This document shows positions 7,776 through 10,507 of a stretch of 10,507 nt of DNA, in pieces. Made by a program: the position numbers and the translations under genes. Position 1 is the first letter of the stretch. The number at the start of each line of letters is the position of its first letter. Source of the stretch: an uncultured Verrucomicrobiota bacterium (lineage in GTDB: Bacteria; Verrucomicrobiota; Verrucomicrobiia; Limisphaerales; SXTU01); NCBI GenBank assembly GCA_903863315.1, contig CAIPBN010000309.1, positions 1-10,507 of the forward strand. Direction: 5' to 3'. Below the pieces are notes generated by a model that worked only from the letters and a program-made list of their open reading frames with translations, was not told where the DNA came from and ran no database searches.

Positions 7776-8782
7776 CGGCGCGAGGGCGAAAGTTGTCCGC
7801 GCAGATACGCGGCGACCCGCTGGTTGGCATCCGCGACGAGCTTCGGGTCCGCGCCGCGCAACCCATGTTCCCCGCCGGGCACGGTGATCAATTCATGCTT
7901 CACCCCGTTGCGGCCGAGTTCCCGGGCCATGGCTGTCGAGCACGCGTAGGGCACATCGGTGTCCTCCGTGCCGTGGACCATGAGAATGGGTGGGTAGTCC
8001 GGCGTGATCAGCCGCAGTGGGCAATATGGTTTGAGCTGCGCGGGCTCCTTCGCGGAGTCCATGCCGGTGACGCCAGCCGCCCAAGCACCCGTTTGCCGCA
8101 GATGACGATAGTAATTGCCGCGCGCCTTGGCCACCGCCGGATCGTCGGTGTTGGTCAGCACCTGACCTCGGTTGACCGCCGCCAGCGCCTCTTCGCGGTC
8201 AACGGGCATGCCGTGGTGGGATGATCTGGCCAGCGCCCATTCGCCATCAATGTCGCCGTAACCCCAGTAAGCCAGCAGCGCGCTCGGCCGGGGCGTGACG
8301 ATGGCCCCGGCCAGCATGGTCAGAAAACCGCCCGCCGAGCCACCCGCCACCACCACCCGCCGGGTGTCCGCATGGAACAACCGCGGCCCTTCAGCGTGCA
8401 GCCAGCGGAAGGCATCCCGCAAATCCTCGGCAATCGCCGGGAGCTTCACCTCGGGAGCGAGCCGGTAATCCAGCGACACCAAAATCCACCGCTCCTGGGT
8501 GCAGAGCTCCACCAGGCTCTTCGGCAACTGGGTGCGGCTGCCCACGATGAGCGCGCCCCCATGCAGCCAGACCAGGACCGGTCGCGCTTCCGTGCCCGGC
8601 GGACGCAGCACATCGGCTGCGATCTTCACCGCGCCCACCGTCTTGTAAACATGCGTGGTCTTGTTCAGCGCAGTCGGCTCGGCGGCCGTCACCGCGACAC
8701 AGGCCGTAAGGCCGAACAACAAACCAGCCACCCAGCCCTCCGGCGAGTGGCCCAAATCAACCGGTGACGATACGGGGTTCAT
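7772..8782 (-). CDS. Exported alpha/beta hydrolase (acetylesterase/carboxylesterase-like)
   Basis: A 336-residue alpha/beta hydrolase of the esterase/lipase type with an HGG oxyanion motif. Visible elements: WLHGGALIVGSR (72-83; oxyanion hole), SLDYRLAPE (103-111), AGGSAGG with nucleophile Ser149, HGTEDTDVP with probable catalytic Asp274, and GGEHGL with His306. The triad is complete. The N terminus has a hydrophobic stretch (residues 17-34) ending in AVTAAEP, consistent with export, although no Lys/Arg precedes it; LTAC at 25-28 also fits a lipobox, so it may be a lipoprotein. The ATG at 8782 overlaps the TGA of the deacetylase by four bases, favouring this start over the in-frame GTG at 8731. 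Its own TGA overlaps the next gene's ATG the same way. It probably hydrolyses small acyl esters, possibly on carbohydrate; BD-FAE-like or xylan acetylesterase-like roles are possible, but the substrate is not evident. Confidence 0.88.
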   Translation of the reverse strand: MNPVSSPVDLGHSPEGWVAGLLFGLTACVAVTAAEPTALNKTTHVYKTVGAVKIAADVLRPPGTEARPVLVWLHGGALIVGSRTQLPKSLVELCTQERWILVSLDYRLAPEVKLPAIAEDLRDAFRWLHAEGPRLFHADTRRVVVAGGSAGGFLTMLAGAIVTPRPSALLAYWGYGDIDGEWALARSSHHGMPVDREEALAAVNRGQVLTNTDDPAVAKARGNYYRHLRQTGAWAAGVTGMDSAKEPAQLKPYCPLRLITPDYPPILMVHGTEDTDVPYACSTAMARELGRNGVKHELITVPGGEHGLRGADPKLVADANQRVAAYLRGQLSPSRR

Positions 8783-9522
8783 GGTTTTCGCACGGGCAGG
8801 TGACGCTCCAAATCACGCAGGGCAACCACGCGGCATCCCTGCTCCTTCAAGTAGGCCATGTAGCTTTCAAACTTCGCCGGGTCCGTGTTGACCCACGGAT
8901 GCTTGCGGTCCGGCACACCGTGGAAAGTCATCACAGCGACCTTCCCCTCCTTCGCCAGCGCCACCGCCGCCTTGAACGTTTCCAAGGTCGAATCAGGTTT
9001 GCCATCGAAGGCCTGAGGCAAGGTGAGCGGCTCGTCCACCTGGGGATCAAAACCCCGCGCCCCGCCCGCCCGCGCAAACCGATAACCCCGCGCGCGCAGC
9101 AGCTTCACGGCCGCGTCGCTCGTCTGGTAGGCCGGATAGCAAAAGCTCACCGGCCGTGGAATGCCCCGCTGGAGGCACTGCTGCTCGATGTATTCCACAT
9201 CGGCGGCCAAGTCCTCGGGTTTCTGCCGCGGCACGCCCAGATGCCGGCGCGTGTGGTTCCCCACCTCAAAGCCCGCGTCGTGCAATCCCCGGATCTGCTC
9301 CCACGTCATGTAGTTGGTCTTGTCCGTGGCGAACTCAAAACCCTCCGTGATGAAGAACGTCGCGCCAAAGCCCAACCGCTTGAGCAGGGGCGCCACGAAC
9401 GTGGCGTGACTTGCCACGGAATCATCAAACGTCAGCACCACCAAGCGGTCCGGCACCCGCTCTTGTGCCCTTCCCGCAGTGACGCACGCAATCAACAGAC
9501 AGGCAGCGAACCAGTGTTTCAT
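8779..9522 (-). CDS. Polysaccharide deacetylase (carbohydrate esterase family 4, NodB-like)
   Basis: A 247-residue exported CE4-type protein, which removes N- or O-acetyl groups from polysaccharides using a metal ion. Motif 1 is LTFDD (30-34; Asp33/Asp34), motif 2 is NHTRRH (His90, His94 as metal ligands), the motif 3 region reads SFCYPAY (126-132), where the usual Arg is replaced by a Cys-Tyr context as in many PVC and Bacteroidetes homologues, and TFHGVP (199-204; His201) is the last motif. The signal peptide MKHWFAACLLIACVTAGRAQ could be cut after GRA, or LIAC (10-13) could serve as a lipobox. The start at 9522 is chosen because the signal peptide begins there; the frame stays open to 9735, but that extension runs through a promoter-like site and half of a palindrome and has no recognisable content. 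It is the first gene of the esterase cassette and its TGA overlaps the hydrolase ATG. Confidence 0.9.
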   Translation of the reverse strand: MKHWFAACLLIACVTAGRAQERVPDRLVVLTFDDSVASHATFVAPLLKRLGFGATFFITEGFEFATDKTNYMTWEQIRGLHDAGFEVGNHTRRHLGVPRQKPEDLAADVEYIEQQCLQRGIPRPVSFCYPAYQTSDAAVKLLRARGYRFARAGGARGFDPQVDEPLTLPQAFDGKPDSTLETFKAAVALAKEGKVAVMTFHGVPDRKHPWVNTDPAKFESYMAYLKEQGCRVVALRDLERHLPVRKP

Positions 9523-9529
9523 GCCGCCG

Positions 9530-9535
9530 ATTCTA
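9530..9535 (-). promoter_or_regulatory. -10-like TAGAAT seven bases before the deacetylase start
   Basis: TAGAAT on the minus strand matches the sigma-70 -10 consensus at five of six bases and ends seven bases before the ATG at 9522. If used, transcription would start at about the A of the ATG and give a leaderless mRNA. There is no good -35 at 16-18 bases upstream, so this is weak. Confidence 0.2.
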
Positions 9536-9547
9536 GGCCGTGGCTGG

Positions 9548-9598
9548 ATTGCCGCGCCATGCCAATTAACTGTCAAGCCAGTCGCTCTTTGCAGCGAC
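9548..9598 (-). promoter_or_regulatory. Candidate promoter with upstream dyad for the esterase cassette
   Basis: On the minus strand, a perfect -35 consensus TTGACA lies at 9576-9571, with a poor -10 candidate GGCAAT (9553-9548) after 17 bases. Four bases upstream of the TTGACA is a perfect dyad, GTCGCT 9581-9586 and AGCGAC 9593-9598, with a 6-base centre. The position resembles an operator or activator site next to a -35. The weak -10 would suit an activator-dependent promoter. This is read from sequence only. Confidence 0.35.
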
Positions 9599-9703
9599 CA
9601 CCCAATCAAGTGACCGAGGGGCAAGACAGAGGTGGAAAATCGGTGAGCGTGGAGCACCGGTCTCCGACCCGGCGCGCTGATTCGGCAGCTTGGCGATACA
9701 GGC

Positions 9704-9725
9704 GCTCGACATTCGAATGTCGAGC
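9704..9725. repeat. 22-base perfect palindrome
   Basis: A perfect, uninterrupted palindrome centred between 9714 and 9715, with core ATTCGAAT and outer arms GCTCGAC/GTCGAGC. It lies in the 302-base intergenic region 9523-9824, next to the long hairpin at 9731-9821 and about 180 bases before the deacetylase start. It could be a protein-binding site or part of a dispersed extragenic palindromic element; only genome-wide counting would tell. Confidence 0.75.
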
Positions 9726-9730
9726 TACGC

Positions 9731-9821
9731 GGCAAGCCTGCAAGCGAAGCGGGCAGGAAGCTTCAATCTTCCTGCCCGTAATTTTCCTGTCCAAGCACTT
9801 CGCTGCCTGGCTCGGCGTGCC
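9731..9821 (-). repeat. Long imperfect hairpin after the small secreted protein gene
   Basis: The centre is a perfect 11-bp stem, CGGGCAGGAAG 9750-9760 with CTTCCTGCCCG 9768-9778, loop CTTCAAT. After an asymmetric internal bulge (9779-9797) the arms pair again: AGCGAAG 9743-9749 with CTTCGCT 9798-9804, then GC 9740-9741 with GC 9805-9806 (A9742 bulged), GCC 9736-9738 with GGC 9809-9811, and GGC 9731-9733 with GCC 9819-9821. The structure begins four bases after the TGA at 9827-9825. It may end the upstream transcript or be a repeat copy. In the plus direction the inner stem is followed by TAATTTT, so it might also stop antisense transcripts. Confidence 0.6.
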
Positions 9822-9824
9822 GCC

Positions 9825-10325
9825 TCACTTAGACTGCAACCGGAACTCGCCGTTGTTCCCATTGGAGGCCTTGTAGCTGCCGTTGAGCCCCTTGCCGGCG
9901 ACAGTCGCGGACCACTGGTAGTCGAAACCGTCCACCTTGGTCGTGCCGGTCAAAGCGGTGTTTGCCCCGTTTGGCTTGGGCGTCATCAACGCGGTATAGC
10001 TGATGGGCTTGCCCAGCGCAGTGCCGGTGAACTTGGCGATCCACTGCCCGTTCTGCTCGCCGATGACGGTGCAGATGAGCTGACCGGAGGTGTTGTATTT
10101 GCGGTTGTTCCAAGTGCCGGACCAGGCCTGATTCACCGGCACATTGCCCTTCTTGGGCGCGTCGGCTGCGCCGACCGGGCGGCTGGGTGTGATGAAGAAG
10201 ATGAGCGCGAGCAGTCCCGCCAGCAGGAGGGTGGCGCGCTTGGCGGGGTGGGAGCTGGGCGTGGCGTGCATCGGAGGGCAAATTGTGCTCATGGGCTTGG
10301 GGATTTCGACGTTGGCCGGGATCAT
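9825..10325 (-). CDS. Small secreted beta-rich protein of unknown function
   Basis: I do not recognise a named family. The product (up to 166 residues) has a signal peptide: basic HPAKR, then ATLLLAGLLALIFFI, then a cleavage-like VGAADA. The mature part of about 110 residues is rich in Gly, Thr, Asn and alternating hydrophobic residues: WSGTWNNRKYNTSG, QWIAKFTGTALG, ALTGTTKVDGFDYQWSATV, LNGSYKASNGNNGEFRL. The repeating W/Y-x-G-x and G-T-x pattern suggests a small antiparallel beta barrel, lipocalin-like or avidin-like in general shape only. There is one Cys in the mature part. The start is undecided between ATGs at 10325, 10292 and 10271, none with a Shine-Dalgarno; signal-peptide geometry favours 10271 or 10292, and the coordinates give the longest frame. 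It follows the partial gene by 37 bases, so the two may be co-transcribed. The long hairpin at 9731-9821 starts right after its stop. Confidence 0.75.
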   Translation of the reverse strand: MIPANVEIPKPMSTICPPMHATPSSHPAKRATLLLAGLLALIFFITPSRPVGAADAPKKGNVPVNQAWSGTWNNRKYNTSGQLICTVIGEQNGQWIAKFTGTALGKPISYTALMTPKPNGANTALTGTTKVDGFDYQWSATVAGKGLNGSYKASNGNNGEFRLQSK

Positions 10326-10334
10326 AGCAGCGCG

Positions 10335-10347
10335 GCGCGACTCGCGC
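10335..10347. repeat. Small GC palindrome between the last two genes
   Basis: GCGCGA 10335-10340 and TCGCGC 10342-10347 mirror each other around C10341, inside a looser pair AGCGCG 10329-10334 / CGCGCT 10345-10350. The element fills most of the 37-base gap between the stop at 10363 and the longest start at 10325 of the next gene. It may be an extragenic repeat fragment or a weak hairpin; low-complexity CG content makes chance likely. Confidence 0.3.
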
Positions 10348-10362
10348 GCTACAGAATTAACC

Positions 10363-10507
10363 TCAGGGCTGGCTGCTGGTCGACGGGGGATTCGTGGCAG
10401 GGCTAGCAGCGCCGGAGTCGGGTCGTGCGCGGCGGAGCGGATGTTCCTTATCCAGCGTTCCGGACTTCAGCAGGACGAACACCGCGAACGCCAGCCCCAG
10501 CGCGAGG
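10363..10507 (-). CDS. Partial gene, C-terminal 47 codons; single membrane helix and Pro/Ser-rich tail
   Basis: On the minus strand a frame is open from the window edge (first full codon at 10506) to TGA at 10365-10363. It reads a hydrophobic helix LALGLAFAVFVLL, then KSGTLDKEHPLRR, then a polar tail SGAASPATNPPSTSSQP. A membrane segment followed by a positively charged juxtamembrane stretch and a disordered tail is coherent for a real C terminus with a cytoplasmic end. The other two minus frames contain stops (for example TAA soon after the edge in one). No family can be named from this fragment. It runs in the same direction as the small secreted protein, 37 bases upstream of its longest start, which supports a shared transcript. 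Confidence 0.6.
   Translation of the reverse strand, partial: LALGLAFAVFVLLKSGTLDKEHPLRRARPDSGAASPATNPPSTSSQP

Noticed and set aside
9704..9725. LexA-type operator
   Set aside because: The palindrome has neither the GAAC-N4-GTTC nor the GTTC-N7-GTTC/GAAC spacing of known LexA sites that I can recall, and there is no SOS gene nearby.
9523..9735. N-terminal extension of the deacetylase to 9735
   Set aside because: The added 71 residues precede a good signal peptide, cross the TTGACA and dyad, and begin within eight bases of the palindrome.
8764..9876. A 370-codon plus-strand frame over the deacetylase and the intergenic region
   Set aside because: It is antisense to a gene with all CE4 motifs and runs through the palindromes; the composition is Arg/His-rich and no family is visible.
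1..10507. CRISPR array, tRNA/rRNA, insertion sequence or integrase
   Set aside because: No regularly spaced direct repeats, no tRNA-like cloverleaf or rRNA segment noticed, and no transposase or recombinase motif in any real reading frame.

Overview
The window is GC-rich, gene-dense DNA that most likely comes from a member of the Planctomycetes-Verrucomicrobia-Chlamydiae group, probably Verrucomicrobiota. The evidence is the company of genes: a DUF1501 protein, a very large secreted beta-propeller/HEAT/cytochrome c protein of the type seen almost only in that group, a DUF5009/HGSNAT-like membrane acyltransferase and several secreted carbohydrate-esterase-like enzymes. No Shine-Dalgarno motif precedes any of the starts that can be examined, and all nine reading frames end in TGA. 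The phylum assignment is an inference from these families; no rRNA or tRNA gene is present to confirm it.

Layout: bases 1-468 (+) hold the 3' end of a DUF1501 gene. Everything else is on the minus strand. Read in the direction of transcription (right to left), there is first the last 47 codons of an unidentified gene with one membrane helix (10507-10363), then a small secreted protein of unknown function (10325-9825). A 302-base intergenic region rich in palindromes follows (9523-9824). Next comes a tight three-gene cassette: polysaccharide deacetylase (9522-8779), alpha/beta hydrolase (8782-7772) and SGNH/sialate O-acetylesterase-like protein (7775-6954), joined by two 4-base ATGA overlaps. 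After a 140-base gap lie CTP synthase pyrG (6813-5200), the propeller/HEAT/cytochrome c protein (5134-2000) and the membrane acyltransferase (1843-524), which converges on the DUF1501 gene.

How the genes may work together: the three overlapping genes are predicted exported hydrolases acting on ester or N-acetyl groups, which suggests trimming of acylated polysaccharides outside the cytoplasm. The membrane acyltransferase, if it follows its family, moves acetyl groups across the membrane onto sugars, so the window contains both acyl addition and acyl removal. The cytochrome fusion belongs to a family often found near polysaccharide-degradation genes in this group. PyrG is a housekeeping enzyme and looks like a neighbour rather than a partner.

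Most coding content is of recognisable families. The least explained signals are outside the genes: extended hairpins that start at or within a few bases of stop codons (466-526, 1923-1998, 9731-9821), a 22-base perfect palindrome (9704-9725), and a dyad placed directly upstream of a perfect TTGACA in front of the esterase cassette. I did not find a convincing wholly new system; the esterase cassette with its dyad-flanked promoter region is the best candidate for follow-up.
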